Positions 51,279 to 60,276 of a stretch of DNA of 64,000 nucleotides are shown here, in pieces. The notes below the pieces were generated by a model, which was not told the origin of the DNA, made no database searches, and saw only the letters and a program-made list of their open reading frames with translations. Origin of the DNA: Sphingopyxis sp. FD7 (GTDB taxonomy: Bacteria > Pseudomonadota > Alphaproteobacteria > Sphingomonadales > Sphingomonadaceae); contig NZ_AP017898.1 in NCBI RefSeq assembly GCF_003609835.1, positions 744,001-808,000 of the forward strand, given 5' to 3'. A program made the translations under genes and the position numbers. Numbering within the stretch: the first letter of the stretch is position 1; each line of letters begins with the position of its first letter.

Positions 51279-51601
51279 AGTGCTTCCTTCTTGCTGGCCG
51301 TTGGTCCCCTCCGCTGCCGATCTTGGCACTGCGGGAGCATGTAGGAAAATGGTTTGTGGGGCAGGCGTTGCGCTTCTGCGCAGGCGTGGGAGAGGTCTCT
51401 CTCGCAGAAAGACCAAGTGTGATGCGGGCTTTGGGGCTGCGTCAAGGACGACGGGGCCCCACCATTTTTACCGGGCAAGCCCGGCAAAAATCGTTGCCCC
51501 CATCGCCGCTTCGCGGCCGCTATCGCGGTCCCTGACCCAGCCCGTCACCCACATCCTTCGCAGCTCCTGATGCGACGCATCGAACATCAGGAGGAAAGAT
51601 C

Positions 51602-51838
51602 ATGTACGCTTCACTGAACATTGCCGCTGCTGGTCCCGCCGCCGATCAGGCAGCCTTCGTTGCTGCCCTGGATCAGGCCCATGCCCGGTCCCTTCACAGC
51701 TACTTCACACAGTACGTCCTGACCGATGACGAGGCAGGCTATATCGCGGTCGATGAAGGCGACTACGGCGCCTTGCCCAAGGCCATGCTGGACCGTGTCA
51801 TCGATACTGTGCCGGGCCGTCTCAGCGATGAATTCTGA
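51602..51838 (+). CDS. Small hypothetical protein
   Basis: 78 residues: MYASLNIAAAGPAADQAAFV, then HARSLHSYFTQYVLTDDEAGYIAVDEGDYG. An excellent ribosome-binding site (CAGGAGGAAAG) precedes the ATG and a terminator follows, so this is a real monocistronic gene. No family recognised; similar short acidic proteins occur on sphingomonad plasmids. Confidence 0.65.
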   Translation: MYASLNIAAAGPAADQAAFVAALDQAHARSLHSYFTQYVLTDDEAGYIAVDEGDYGALPKAMLDRVIDTVPGRLSDEF

Positions 51839-51850
51839 CTCGCCGGTTTG

Positions 51851-51885
51851 GGAGGAGGTCCGTCAGGGCTTCCTCCTTTCTTTTT
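51851..51885 (+). terminator. Rho-independent terminator
   Basis: GGAGGA and TCCTCC form the stem, followed by TTTCTTTTT, 12 bp after the stop of the small gene ending at 51838. Confidence 0.7.
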
Positions 51886-51940
51886 GCTCGTAGACCGTTT
51901 CGGCAACCCTCGGCCGATACGGGAAGGCAGGTCGACAGCG

Positions 51941-52135
51941 TCAGTCGACGGTATCAGGACGGTCGAGATCGGCGAGCCGTTCCGGCATACCCAGAACCTT
52001 CAACGCCGCGGCCTCAATAGCTTCTGCCTGTGTCGGGAAAGCCTCGGAAGAACTGATCGACACCCCGTTCGGGTAAGTCACTGTCGCCTGGAAGCCGTTG
52101 CCCTTCGGTGTCGCACTCAGTGTGACCTGGCCCAT
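51941..52135 (-). CDS. Small hypothetical protein
   Basis: 64 residues, MGQVTLSATPKGNGFQATVT, then SISSSEAFPTQAEAIEAAALKVLG. Two or three beta strands followed by one helix are likely. It could be a small dsRBD-like or stress-type plasmid protein; no family is assigned. AGGAGG lies upstream of the ATG on the minus strand. A longer in-frame start at 52183 is less credible. Confidence 0.55.
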   Translation of the reverse strand: MGQVTLSATPKGNGFQATVTYPNGVSISSSEAFPTQAEAIEAAALKVLGMPERLADLDRPDTVD

Positions 52136-52573
52136 GCGGCGCCTCCTTTCTGCCTGGAATATTGGCTGCAACATAGGCGTCAATCCCGTCTGTGCCTATC
52201 GCGATCCGCAGCTCGGCTACCTGCCGAGGACCCTGGGAACGGGGCTCGCAAATCGCATCATCCGCTACAGGATCAATAGCTGGTTCCTGTCCTCGCAGTT
52301 GGGGACATTTGGGCACACCGTACGCGACAAATCGCTGGATCAACTGGCAGAAAAACACGAAATTCCAGATGCATGGATCGAAATCTGCGAAATGGCAGCT
52401 TCTCCGTCAAAAGTGACGGGGGCGAGGGGAGTTACGTGGATTTGACCAAAGCGAGGCCGAGAATGGCGGAATTCGGCAGTCCTATATGTTCTTGACATGT
52501 TCTTGAATCTGACTTAGCTTCTACCTCGCCTTTCGCAGTGTGAACCGGGCTCCTGACCACAAGGAGTCCGTGC
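52136..52573. other. Gap upstream of the transfer operon
   Basis: 438 bp with no supported gene, directly before the relaxosome-coupling-relaxase genes. Part of it is AT-rich (52240-52440). An oriT would be expected near the relaxosome genes, but I see no convincing inverted repeat with a nic-like site. Confidence 0.45.
52486..52520 (+). promoter_or_regulatory. Putative promoter of the transfer operon
   Basis: TTGACA (52492-52497) is a perfect -35, and TAGCTT (52515-52520) lies 17 bp downstream as a weak -10. The -35 is embedded in a tandem repeat ATGTTCTTGA (52486-52495 and 52497-52506, period 11 bp, one helical turn), a likely regulator site. Confidence 0.6.
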
Positions 52574-52906
52574 ATGACACGGCCAATCTGTCTCCAGGTT
52601 TACATCTCGAGCGAGCTCAGCTCGATGATCCGCAAGGCTGCCAAGGCCAAAGGGATCAGCATGAGCGAGTGGGTTCGCGCCTTGCTCGCCAATGCCTGCA
52701 CCGAGGACGAGCTTGCCTCGCGGCTCGACGCTTCCATTGAGCGAATTTCCCGCCGCTCGGTGTTCCTCATGGTCGGGGTTGATGCGCTGCTGGCAGGGCA
52801 CCCCGACCACGCGCTGCGCGGTCGGGCTCACCAGGCTTACGTGCGCAAATGTAAGGAACTCGGTCTTTCCACAGCCGCTGGCGAGGGAGGCTCCGATGAA
52901 GCGTAA
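52574..52906 (+). CDS. Ribbon-helix-helix relaxosome accessory protein
   Basis: 110 residues. The N-terminus (ICLQVYISSELSSMIRKAAKAKGISMSEWVRALLANA spans residues 5-41) fits an Arc-type ribbon-helix-helix DNA-binding domain; the second half is helical. It precedes traD with an 11-bp overlap, so it is likely the TraY/MobC-like protein that binds oriT or autoregulates the operon. A perfect TTGACA promoter with tandem repeats lies 50-90 bp upstream. Confidence 0.78.
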   Translation: MTRPICLQVYISSELSSMIRKAAKAKGISMSEWVRALLANACTEDELASRLDASIERISRRSVFLMVGVDALLAGHPDHALRGRAHQAYVRKCKELGLSTAAGEGGSDEA

Positions 52907-55292
52907 TCTCGTCAACTTCACGCGTGGCAGCCAGCTGCTTGGACACTTCAGCTTCATGTTCGCGGCGGGTCTCAAGGGCCCATTGATTGTCGCCGCGCTC
53001 GTGATCTCATGGACCTCCTGGTGGACCATTTCGGCAGGCCTCACCGACCATGAAGTCTACCTCGTCTGGATGCGGATCTATGCTGCCATCTACGGCTTCA
53101 TGGAGTTCGATCCCGCCAAGCGGATCACCCTGGAAACTGCCTTTGGCTCGACCATCCAGTTTCCGATTGCCCAGCTCGAAAGCTATCCGCCGGTGGTCCA
53201 TGCGTGGCAGAAGCTGACTGCGCTTCTGACCAGTGCCTTGTGGCGGTCCGGCTTCCTCTTGGTCCCAGCCTTTGCCGTCTTCTACTGGTTCGCCGAGCGG
53301 TTCGGCGGTCGCTCCAAGGAGCGCAAACACGAGCGCGGCGCGATGCTCGTCACGCTCCCCGAGCTCGTCGATGAACTGACCGCGCACAACCGGCGCGAGC
53401 GCACCCGTGAGCTCGATGCCGCGCTGGGCTGGAAATGGCGGCTCAGCCTGCCGCGAGAGATCGCCGGGGTCTTTCCCTATCGGCCATCGCATATCGCCAC
53501 GGTCACCTATCCGTGGCGGCTCGAACAAAGCCACGCAATGCTCATTGGCACCACCGGTATGGGCAAGACCGTGGCGATCTCCGACATGATTGCGGAAGCC
53601 AGAGCCAAGGGGCAGCGCTGCGTCGTCTTCGATCTGACCGGGGCCTTTATCGAGCACTTCCATGCGGCCCATTGCGACATCATCCTCAACCCGCTCGATG
53701 CGCGCTGCCCCCAGTGGAGCCTGTTTGAAGAATGCCGTTCCGAAGGTGAATTCTGGGCCGCAGCGGACGCCCTCGTCCCCCATGACGGGGGCGGAGAAGC
53801 CCAGTTCTGGGTGATTGCTGCCCGCGCGCTATTCGTCGAATTCTGCCTCAAACTCGTGGCCGAGGGCAGGGCGACCAACGACGCCCTGGCCCGTGAGCTG
53901 ATGACCGCGGACCTGTCGCGCGTGCATGCCATGATGCGCGGTACGATCGCCGATCCGCTGACCGCGCCGGAAGCCGCCCGTATGGCGGAATCGATCCGGG
54001 CCGTTTTCAACGTCAACGCAAAGGCGCTCAAGCTGCTGCCGACTGCCGGACCTCGTTTCTCGGTCCGCCAGTGGATCGAGGACGGGGCCGATAGCGCCCA
54101 AAGCGAAGGCTCGATCCTGTTCATTTCGGCCCGCTATGTCGACATGAGCGTCTGCGCGCAGTTGCTTACGCTCTGGCTCGACACGGCCATGAACACGCTG
54201 ATGACGATGCCCCGCACCCGCGATCTCAAGTGCTGGTTCTTCGTCGATGAGCTCGGCGCGTTGCACCGCCTGCCAGCCCTCGAGAAAGGCTTGCAGACGG
54301 CGCGCAATTTCGGCGGCGCCATTGTCCTTGGCCTTCACGCTTATGCCAAGCTCAAGGAGGTCTACGGCGAGAACATGGCGATGACGCTGGCATCGCTTGC
54401 CCGGACCAAACTGATCCTTGGAACCGCTGACCGCGAAACGGCCACCTGGTGCTCCGACTTCATCGGCCATCGCCAGGTCAGGGACATGGAAGAGGGCTAC
54501 ACTTACGGCTACAACAATGCCCGCGATGCGGTCAGCCTGACCCCGCGCAAGCATATCGAGCCGCTCCTGCTGCCTGACCAGCTGATGAACCTGCCGCGCC
54601 TGTCAGGGTACATCAAGTTCCCCGACGGCTTTCCCGCCGCACCGATCAAGCTGAAGCCCGTCGACCGACCCAAGCGGGCGGAGACCTTCATCGCCAGGGT
54701 CAAGGAAAGCCCGAAGGCAAGGGTCACGGTGCCCCATCCGGCGGCGGAGCAGGCCGAGCAGAAGGCAGCGCCAACAGGCAGCGAGCATCCCTCGTCTAAC
54801 GATGACGGAGCGGGCAAGCCGGTCGTCCCGAAGCAGGGAGAACTGGCCCTGGATCAGGGACCGAAAGCCGCGCCGAGACAGGAGCCTGACGCGCCTGCCA
54901 AGGATCTTGGTCGAGCAGTGGAACACCCACCCGGCAAGCGAACCAAAGAGCGGGAACCGGCAGCTCGTTCCGGGCAGGAGAAGGCGGGCAAGGCCAGGAA
55001 GGAGCGATCGAATACCAGAACCGATGCTCCGCCGCGAAAGACTGGACCTTCCGCCCGCCCACTTCTCCCGACAGGCGAAGCCGCAACGGGGCGGGATCAG
55101 ACGGCTGCTGCAAAGAGCGCTGCCCGGCCCGGCACGCCCGACACGAAGGCGCTGCAAGAGGGCAAGCCGGACAACCCGAAGAGCCAAGGCTCCAGCGATG
55201 CCGCCGCGCGCAAGCTGATGATCGAGGATGGTCTGCGGGAGCACGAGCCCCCGCCGATCACTGGTCCCGATCTTGGCGACATGGAGATGTGA
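52896..55292 (+). CDS. traD: Conjugative coupling protein TraD (VirD4-type ATPase)
   Basis: 798 residues. Two N-terminal membrane segments (about 28-48 and 110-132) are followed by the ATPase with Walker A GTTGMGKT (about 217-224) and Walker B WFFVDELGAL (about 446-455). The C-terminal 200 residues are Pro/Lys/Glu-rich and disordered. It links the relaxosome to the type IV secretion channel and pumps DNA. Its placement between the RHH protein and a MobF relaxase matches F/SXT-like transfer modules. Confidence 0.93.
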   Translation: MKRNLVNFTRGSQLLGHFSFMFAAGLKGPLIVAALVISWTSWWTISAGLTDHEVYLVWMRIYAAIYGFMEFDPAKRITLETAFGSTIQFPIAQLESYPPVVHAWQKLTALLTSALWRSGFLLVPAFAVFYWFAERFGGRSKERKHERGAMLVTLPELVDELTAHNRRERTRELDAALGWKWRLSLPREIAGVFPYRPSHIATVTYPWRLEQSHAMLIGTTGMGKTVAISDMIAEARAKGQRCVVFDLTGAFIEHFHAAHCDIILNPLDARCPQWSLFEECRSEGEFWAAADALVPHDGGGEAQFWVIAARALFVEFCLKLVAEGRATNDALARELMTADLSRVHAMMRGTIADPLTAPEAARMAESIRAVFNVNAKALKLLPTAGPRFSVRQWIEDGADSAQSEGSILFISARYVDMSVCAQLLTLWLDTAMNTLMTMPRTRDLKCWFFVDELGALHRLPALEKGLQTARNFGGAIVLGLHAYAKLKEVYGENMAMTLASLARTKLILGTADRETATWCSDFIGHRQVRDMEEGYTYGYNNARDAVSLTPRKHIEPLLLPDQLMNLPRLSGYIKFPDGFPAAPIKLKPVDRPKRAETFIARVKESPKARVTVPHPAAEQAEQKAAPTGSEHPSSNDDGAGKPVVPKQGELALDQGPKAAPRQEPDAPAKDLGRAVEHPPGKRTKEREPAARSGQEKAGKARKERSNTRTDAPPRKTGPSARPLLPTGEAATGRDQTAAAKSAARPGTPDTKALQEGKPDNPKSQGSSDAAARKLMIEDGLREHEPPPITGPDLGDMEM

Positions 55293-55314
55293 GCATGGCG
55301 CTGACTGCCTCGGG

Positions 55315-58257
55315 ATGGCGGACCGATCGATGCTGTCGGTAGCCAATGTCCGCACAGCCGGCGGCGCGGCCAACTACTTCGCTGCCGACAATTACTACAC
55401 GCGGGCTGATGCCGATCGCTCGGGTGAATGGATGGGCAAGGGCGCTGCCGCGCTCGGGCTCGAGGGGACCGTCGACGCGCGGCAGTTCGAGGCGGTCCTT
55501 AAAGGACTGCTGCCCGATGGTAGCCGCGTCGGCAGTGACAACCGGGCGCACCGGGCGGGGACCGATCTCACCTTTTCGATGCCGAAGAGCTGGTCGGTCC
55601 TTGCTCTGGTGGGCGGCGACAAACGGATCCTCGATGCCTACGCGTCGGCCGTCCGGGAAACACTGCGCTGGGCCGAAAAGAACCTTGCCGAGACCCGGAT
55701 GGAGGTTCGGGGCAGAGAGCGTGTTGTCCAGACCGGCAACCTTGCGATCGCGCTGTTCCAGCACGACACCAATCGCAACCAGGAGCCCAACGCCCACTTC
55801 CATGCCGTCATTGCCAATGTGACGAGAGGAGCCGATGGCAAATGGCGGGCGCTGCGCAATGATAAGCTCTGGCAGCACAATACTTTGCTCAATGCCATGA
55901 CGATGGCGCGGTTTCGGCTGAGCGTCGAGAAGCTCGGTTACGAGGTCGGGGAGTTCGGCAAGCACGGCAATTTCGAGGCCGTCGGTGTGCCCAAAGACGT
56001 GCGCGATGCGTTCAGTTCGCGGCGGGCGGAGATTCTCGACCGCCTGGCAACGATGGAAGGGAGGGGGCTCGCCGCTCGCAGCGCAGCAAACCTAATGACC
56101 CGGGCGGACAAGGCGCGGATCGAGGATCGCGATGCGCTGCGGCAGCAGTGGCGGGATACGTCCACAAGGCTGGGCTTTGATCCCGCCATGGTCATTGCAA
56201 GGGCCAATGCCCGCAGCGCGCAGGACCTTGGCAATGTGACTGGCGTTGGGCCCACGATGCGCGCGATAGTCCGCAATGCTCAGGCCCTTGCAACCTCCTT
56301 GGCCGAGCGGCTTGGTCTACGGGAAGGTGACCCGCTGATACCCTCAAGGCTGACCAACCGCAGTGTCGAGCAGGTCGCCGCAATTCATGCAGTCGCCTCG
56401 GCTGTGCGGCATCTGGGCGAGCGGGAGGCAGCTTTCACCCGGGCCGAGATCTACCGCGCGGCGCTTGGCTTTGCGCTCCCAACCTCGCTCGCTGACATCG
56501 AGCAGCGCGTCGACCAGCTACTCCGACAGGGACATCTGGAGAAGGGCAGGGGCGCCGACCGGGAACTGCTGACGACACGCGATGCTATCAGCCTCGAACA
56601 GCGCATCATTGCTGGGGTCGAAGACGGGCGCGGCGCTGCGCCGGCGATTGTTTCTCCCGACCTTGCTGGGTCCCGTCTGCAGGCCCTGTCCCAGATCAAA
56701 TATGGCCTAACCTTAAACGCTGGACAGGAAGGGGCAGGGCGTCTGCTACTTGGCTCGAACAATCGGATCGTCGCGATCCAAGGCGTCGCGGGCGCAGGCA
56801 AGAGCACGGTCCTCAAACCCGTCGCCGATATCCTGCGCGAGGAGGGAAGGGCCGTGCTCGGGCTCGCGGTGCAGAACACGTTGGTCCAGATGCTCGAGCG
56901 CGATACAGGCATTCCATCGATGACGGTGTCGCGGTTTCTCGCCCGGCACCGCGATCTCCTTGAAGGGGCCGATGCGGACCGTCTCGCCGAGGCGCGGGCC
57001 GACATGCGCGGCAGTGTCGTGCTGCTCGATGAGGCATCAATGGTCGGCAATGCCGACAAGGAGAAGCTTGTGCGGCTGGCAAACCTTCTCGAACTCGGCC
57101 GCTTTGCCAGCATTGGCGACCGCAAGCAGTTGGGTGCCGTCGATGCTGGAAAGCCATTCGATGTGATGCAGCAAGCCGGGATTGAGACGGCCATCATGAG
57201 CACCAATCTCCGCGCACGGACAGAGGGCCTTCGAGCTGCACAGCAGGCAGCGCAAGAAGGGCGCATCGAAGACGCCATGCGCCATTTGGCACCCCAGGTG
57301 ATCGAGGTGGGAAATGACGTTGCTGTCGAAGCGGCCGCCGCCTGGCTGTCGCTTTCGACCGCCGAGCGCGAAGCAACCGCAATCTATGCCTCAGGCCGAA
57401 ACTTGCGCAGTGCCGTGAACGATGCGGTGCAGACCGGCCTGAAGGCGAGCGGAGAGCTTGGTCCTGAAAACATGCGGCTCCAAACCCTGTCGCGCGTCAA
57501 TGTAACCCGCGAGGAGCTGCGCTATGCGAGCACCTATGCCCCCGGCATGGTGGTCGATGTGGCGCGGCGTCAGCGCAGCCAAGGCCTTGCAGCAGGTGAA
57601 TACCGGGTGGTCGGAACCGATGTGGCGCGCGAGCGGGTCACGCTGGAGAACGCGCGTGGCCGCCAGTTCGAGTTTCGTCCCGGTCAGATCAGGCCGCAAG
57701 GTGAGCAGGATCCGCTGCGTCTGTTCGAAGTCCGCGCCCTCGACATTTATACCGGCGACAGGATCCGGTGGACCGAGACCGATCACCAGCGGGGCCTGCT
57801 CAATGCCGACCAGGCCCGGATTGTCGCAGTCGACAAAGGGGCTGTCGTGGTGAAGACATCCTTGGGCGCAGAGCACAGGCTCGAGCAGGGCGACCCGATG
57901 CTGCGACGTCTCGATCTTGCCTATGCGCTGAATGCCCATATGGCGCAGGGGCTGACCTCCGATCGCGGCATTGCTGTCATGGACAGTCGCGAGCGTAATC
58001 TGGCCAACCAGCAGACGTTCCTGGTGACAGTTACACGGCTGCGCGATGGTCTCACGCTTTATGTCGATAATGCTGGCAAGCTTGAGGCAGCGGTCGAGCG
58101 CAATGCCGGCATGAAGCGTTCAGCGCTTGAAACGGTCGATCTCCTCCGCGATGCGGCAGCCAAAGGGCAGGCCAAAGATCGTGTGGCGCCTGCACCGGAA
58201 CGCAAGCCGCCAGAGCTTGTCCGGTCGATCACCAAGCCATTCGAGATCGGCATCTAG
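55315..58257 (+). CDS. traI: MobF-family conjugative relaxase-helicase
   Basis: 980 residues. The relaxase domain starts LSVANVRTAGGAANYF with catalytic Tyr in DNYYTRAD (about 26-28) and the metal-binding His cluster in FQHDTNRNQEPNAHFHAVI (about 145-165). The second half is a RecD/TraI helicase with Walker A GVAGAGKST (about 490-497) and Walker B VVLLDEASMV (near 570), followed by ALNAHMAQGLTSDRG. It nicks oriT and unwinds the transferred strand. ATG 55315 or 55330 may be the start; neither has a good ribosome-binding site, so coupling to traD translation is likely. Confidence 0.93.
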   Translation: MADRSMLSVANVRTAGGAANYFAADNYYTRADADRSGEWMGKGAAALGLEGTVDARQFEAVLKGLLPDGSRVGSDNRAHRAGTDLTFSMPKSWSVLALVGGDKRILDAYASAVRETLRWAEKNLAETRMEVRGRERVVQTGNLAIALFQHDTNRNQEPNAHFHAVIANVTRGADGKWRALRNDKLWQHNTLLNAMTMARFRLSVEKLGYEVGEFGKHGNFEAVGVPKDVRDAFSSRRAEILDRLATMEGRGLAARSAANLMTRADKARIEDRDALRQQWRDTSTRLGFDPAMVIARANARSAQDLGNVTGVGPTMRAIVRNAQALATSLAERLGLREGDPLIPSRLTNRSVEQVAAIHAVASAVRHLGEREAAFTRAEIYRAALGFALPTSLADIEQRVDQLLRQGHLEKGRGADRELLTTRDAISLEQRIIAGVEDGRGAAPAIVSPDLAGSRLQALSQIKYGLTLNAGQEGAGRLLLGSNNRIVAIQGVAGAGKSTVLKPVADILREEGRAVLGLAVQNTLVQMLERDTGIPSMTVSRFLARHRDLLEGADADRLAEARADMRGSVVLLDEASMVGNADKEKLVRLANLLELGRFASIGDRKQLGAVDAGKPFDVMQQAGIETAIMSTNLRARTEGLRAAQQAAQEGRIEDAMRHLAPQVIEVGNDVAVEAAAAWLSLSTAEREATAIYASGRNLRSAVNDAVQTGLKASGELGPENMRLQTLSRVNVTREELRYASTYAPGMVVDVARRQRSQGLAAGEYRVVGTDVARERVTLENARGRQFEFRPGQIRPQGEQDPLRLFEVRALDIYTGDRIRWTETDHQRGLLNADQARIVAVDKGAVVVKTSLGAEHRLEQGDPMLRRLDLAYALNAHMAQGLTSDRGIAVMDSRERNLANQQTFLVTVTRLRDGLTLYVDNAGKLEAAVERNAGMKRSALETVDLLRDAAAKGQAKDRVAPAPERKPPELVRSITKPFEIGI

Positions 58258-58327
58258 CGTCCCGCTGTCCCCATGCGTCCGCACATGGCCGGTTGACGCG
58301 AAGTTCTTTATTTGTTCTCATTGACCC

Positions 58328-58567
58328 ATGCCCCGAATCTCCGATGATATCCTGCTTACTCATCTCGAAGTCGCGCTGGCCGTTGCGCCGGAGCACACGC
58401 TCGTCCGTCTCAATGCCGATGATCCGCGCGCCCAGCGCAGCGCCAGGGTCGATCTTGCTCGTCATCTGGTCGAACGCATGCGCGGCTTCACCATCGAAGG
58501 CGACAGCCAGGGCGGCCAGGTCGCGCAATCGTGTCTGTTTCCGGGCGATCTGTCGCCGATCGGATGA
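58328..58567 (+). CDS. Small hypothetical protein downstream of the relaxase
   Basis: 79 residues: MPRISDDILLTHLEVALAVAPEHTLVRL, then ARVDLARHLVERMRGFTIEGD. Soluble, mixed alpha/beta, no recognised domain. It is 70 bp past the relaxase stop and may belong to the same transcript. Confidence 0.5.
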   Translation: MPRISDDILLTHLEVALAVAPEHTLVRLNADDPRAQRSARVDLARHLVERMRGFTIEGDSQGGQVAQSCLFPGDLSPIG

Positions 58568-58591
58568 ACTGATTGGCCTTGTCGAGGAGGT

Positions 58592-58789
58592 TTACTGGAG
58601 TGGCCGGTCCGGGGCGTTGGAGCTCAGCTGAACAATCCGCTCGGCGATAGCCTGCCATGTCCGAATGCCTGCCTCGTCGCCAGCAAGTGCGAGCGCCCCA
58701 ATCTGCTCGGCGACGTGCAAGGGAGCCTTGGCGCCATGAGTTTGCAGGACATGGTGGGCGCAGGCCCAAAGCTCCCAGTCGCTCAGCAT
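58592..58789 (-). CDS. DUF6961-like small protein
   Basis: 65 residues: MLSDWELWACAHHVLQTHG, then HVAEQIGALALAGDEAGIRTWQAIAERI. This composition matches the DUF6961 family found on sphingomonad plasmids. Its ATG overlaps the stop of the DUF5818-like gene (TGATG). It is the last gene of a four-gene minus-strand operon beginning with the S24 repressor. Confidence 0.7.
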   Translation of the reverse strand: MLSDWELWACAHHVLQTHGAKAPLHVAEQIGALALAGDEAGIRTWQAIAERIVQLSSNAPDRPLQ

Positions 58790-59094
58790 CAGCCCAGCAG
58801 GCCGACGACACCGCCAACCGCCGCGTAGAGACCGTAGGCGACGAAGGCTACGGCAAGGAGGAATTCGAGGCGTAGTTTGAAGGCAGTCGGTCGAGGTTGT
58901 CCGACAGGCCATATCTGGTCGCAAGCAAATCCGTTGAACCCCGAACGCTCCCCGACCACTTCGACACGAGAGCCGATGAATTTCCGTACCTGGCGGGTGT
59001 TGTCGAGTTCCCAAGTCCCGCCACCGTCAGTTCGCAGCACTGGTCCGTTGGCCGCCCATTCGACGATGCCGGTCAGATGCGTGGTGCTGCTCAC
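58789..59094 (-). CDS. DUF5818-like protein with C-terminal membrane helix
   Basis: 101 residues. THLTGIVEWAANGPVLRTDGGGTWELD and GSRVEVVGERSGFNGFACDQI resemble the small beta-barrel of DUF5818. The end (LEFLLAVAFVAYGLYAAVGGVVG) is a transmembrane segment. The GTG start overlaps the nuclease stop by 4 bp; a TTG two codons upstream with better Shine-Dalgarno spacing is an alternative. The role is unknown. Confidence 0.65.
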   Translation of the reverse strand: MSSTTHLTGIVEWAANGPVLRTDGGGTWELDNTRQVRKFIGSRVEVVGERSGFNGFACDQIWPVGQPRPTAFKLRLEFLLAVAFVAYGLYAAVGGVVGLLG

Positions 59095-59516
59095 CGGCAA
59101 GCTGGGCCTTTCCAGTAGCGATCCCAGCGCAGGACAGTGCCGGTCTTGATCATGGCGCATGACAGATCGGCACCTGACGGCAGACGGCACCAGGCAGCGG
59201 TCCTGTTTCCGCCTGCGGACCCCTCGGAGCGGCATGTCAGCCGCGGACCTCTGACCACCACATGACCGGTCGAAATTGTTCCCTTCGCGCCGCCCATCAG
59301 ATGTACAAGGGCGTCGCGCGCCTCAATTGCCGTGGCATTTGGGCAGGGCTGATTGGTGCGGCAGGTGCCGTCCATTTCCCGGGCCGCGATGCCGGCGATC
59401 CGCAGGTGAGGGCCTTCCGCACACCAGACCGGACCGTCACCATCCCAGACATGAGTCGGTGTGCAGGTAAAGGTCTGTCCGGAAGCGACGATCGAAGCGG
59501 CAAGGAGGGCAAGCAT
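59091..59516 (-). CDS. Thermonuclease-like (SNase-fold) secreted protein
   Basis: 141 residues with a short N-terminal signal (MLALLAASIVASGQT). The body (HVWDGDGPVWCAEGPHLRIAGIAAREMDG) follows the SNase pattern of DGD and an Arg after the strand RIAGI. Many cysteines (about nine) suggest disulfides in the periplasm. Plasmid-borne nucleases of this type are common; the activity is inferred. It lies 12 bp downstream of the repressor gene. Confidence 0.75.
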   Translation of the reverse strand: MLALLAASIVASGQTFTCTPTHVWDGDGPVWCAEGPHLRIAGIAAREMDGTCRTNQPCPNATAIEARDALVHLMGGAKGTISTGHVVVRGPRLTCRSEGSAGGNRTAAWCRLPSGADLSCAMIKTGTVLRWDRYWKGPACR

Positions 59517-59528
59517 CAGAGAACCACC

Positions 59529-60170
59529 TTAGAGCGCCCGTCCGAACCAGAGAACCCGTCCGACGATGTTGAGCGTGCGTTTCTCGAGGCCGCGCCAGCT
59601 TGGATAGGCCGGGTTGTCGCTCAGAACCGACGCGCGCTTGCCCTGTGGTTCGAGGGCAATGCGCTTTACGCTCAACATGTCGTCCATCCGCAGGACATAG
59701 ATCCCGTCTCTCAGCCGCGACTGGCCATCCCCGAGATCGACCATAACCTCGTCGCCATCGTGGAGGGTTGGCTCCATGGAGTCCCCATGGACCGCGATAA
59801 TCGAGAGGCTCGATGCCTTGCTCGCGGTCAGTCGGCGCAGCCACTTCTCGTCGAAGCCGAACTGAGCGGATTTGGCTTCCATTTCGGCCAGAGCGCCATG
59901 GCCGGCCGATGCCTCGACATTGAGCAAAGGCACATGGACCAGTTCGACGACCGGGCCTGAGCGGCGGGCAGGTGCTCCAAGAACCTTCTCATCGACCCCG
60001 AAAAATCGCGCCAGAACCGAGCGGTCCTGCTCGTCCAGCTGCCTCGGGCTGCCGCGCCGAATATACTGCTGGATGTAAGCGGCATTGCGCCCCAACAGGC
60101 GCGAAACCGAGGAGTAATTCACCCCTCGTTGCTGGATCAGTTCGTCCAGGGCTCTCCGTGCGTCGTCCAT
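59529..60170 (-). CDS. S24-family (CI/LexA-like) repressor
   Basis: 213 residues. The N-terminal HTH (VNYSSVSRLLGRNAAYIQQYIRRG) precedes a self-cleaving S24 peptidase domain. The probable cleavage bond is in VEASAGHGA (Ala-Gly), with catalytic Ser in VHGDSMEPTLHDGD and Lys in LSVKRIAL. Such repressors keep ICEs silent until RecA activated by DNA damage triggers cleavage. It is divergent from a small gene across a gap with two CTAGGA palindromes. It leads the minus-strand operon. Confidence 0.9.
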   Translation of the reverse strand: MDDARRALDELIQQRGVNYSSVSRLLGRNAAYIQQYIRRGSPRQLDEQDRSVLARFFGVDEKVLGAPARRSGPVVELVHVPLLNVEASAGHGALAEMEAKSAQFGFDEKWLRRLTASKASSLSIIAVHGDSMEPTLHDGDEVMVDLGDGQSRLRDGIYVLRMDDMLSVKRIALEPQGKRASVLSDNPAYPSWRGLEKRTLNIVGRVLWFGRAL

Positions 60171-60195
60171 GACTGCCAGTCCTATCGCGGGCGCC

Positions 60196-60234
60196 TAGGA
60201 AAATCGATCCTAGACTCTAGGAAGCCTTCCTAGT
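60196..60234. promoter_or_regulatory. Tandem operator for the S24 repressor
   Basis: Two inverted repeats of the same hexamer: CTAGGA-7 nt-TCCTAG (60196-60214) and CTAGGA-5 nt-TCCTAG (60218-60234). They lie between the divergent repressor and the small gene at 60277, the usual location of a CI-like switch. Confidence 0.75.
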
Positions 60235-60276
60235 AAGAACATAACAAGAACGCAAGCTTAAAGCGAGTCGAGGGCG

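Noticed and set aside
52136-52573. oriT in the gap before the transfer genes
   Set aside because: Position is right, but no inverted repeat next to a nic-like sequence could be identified.
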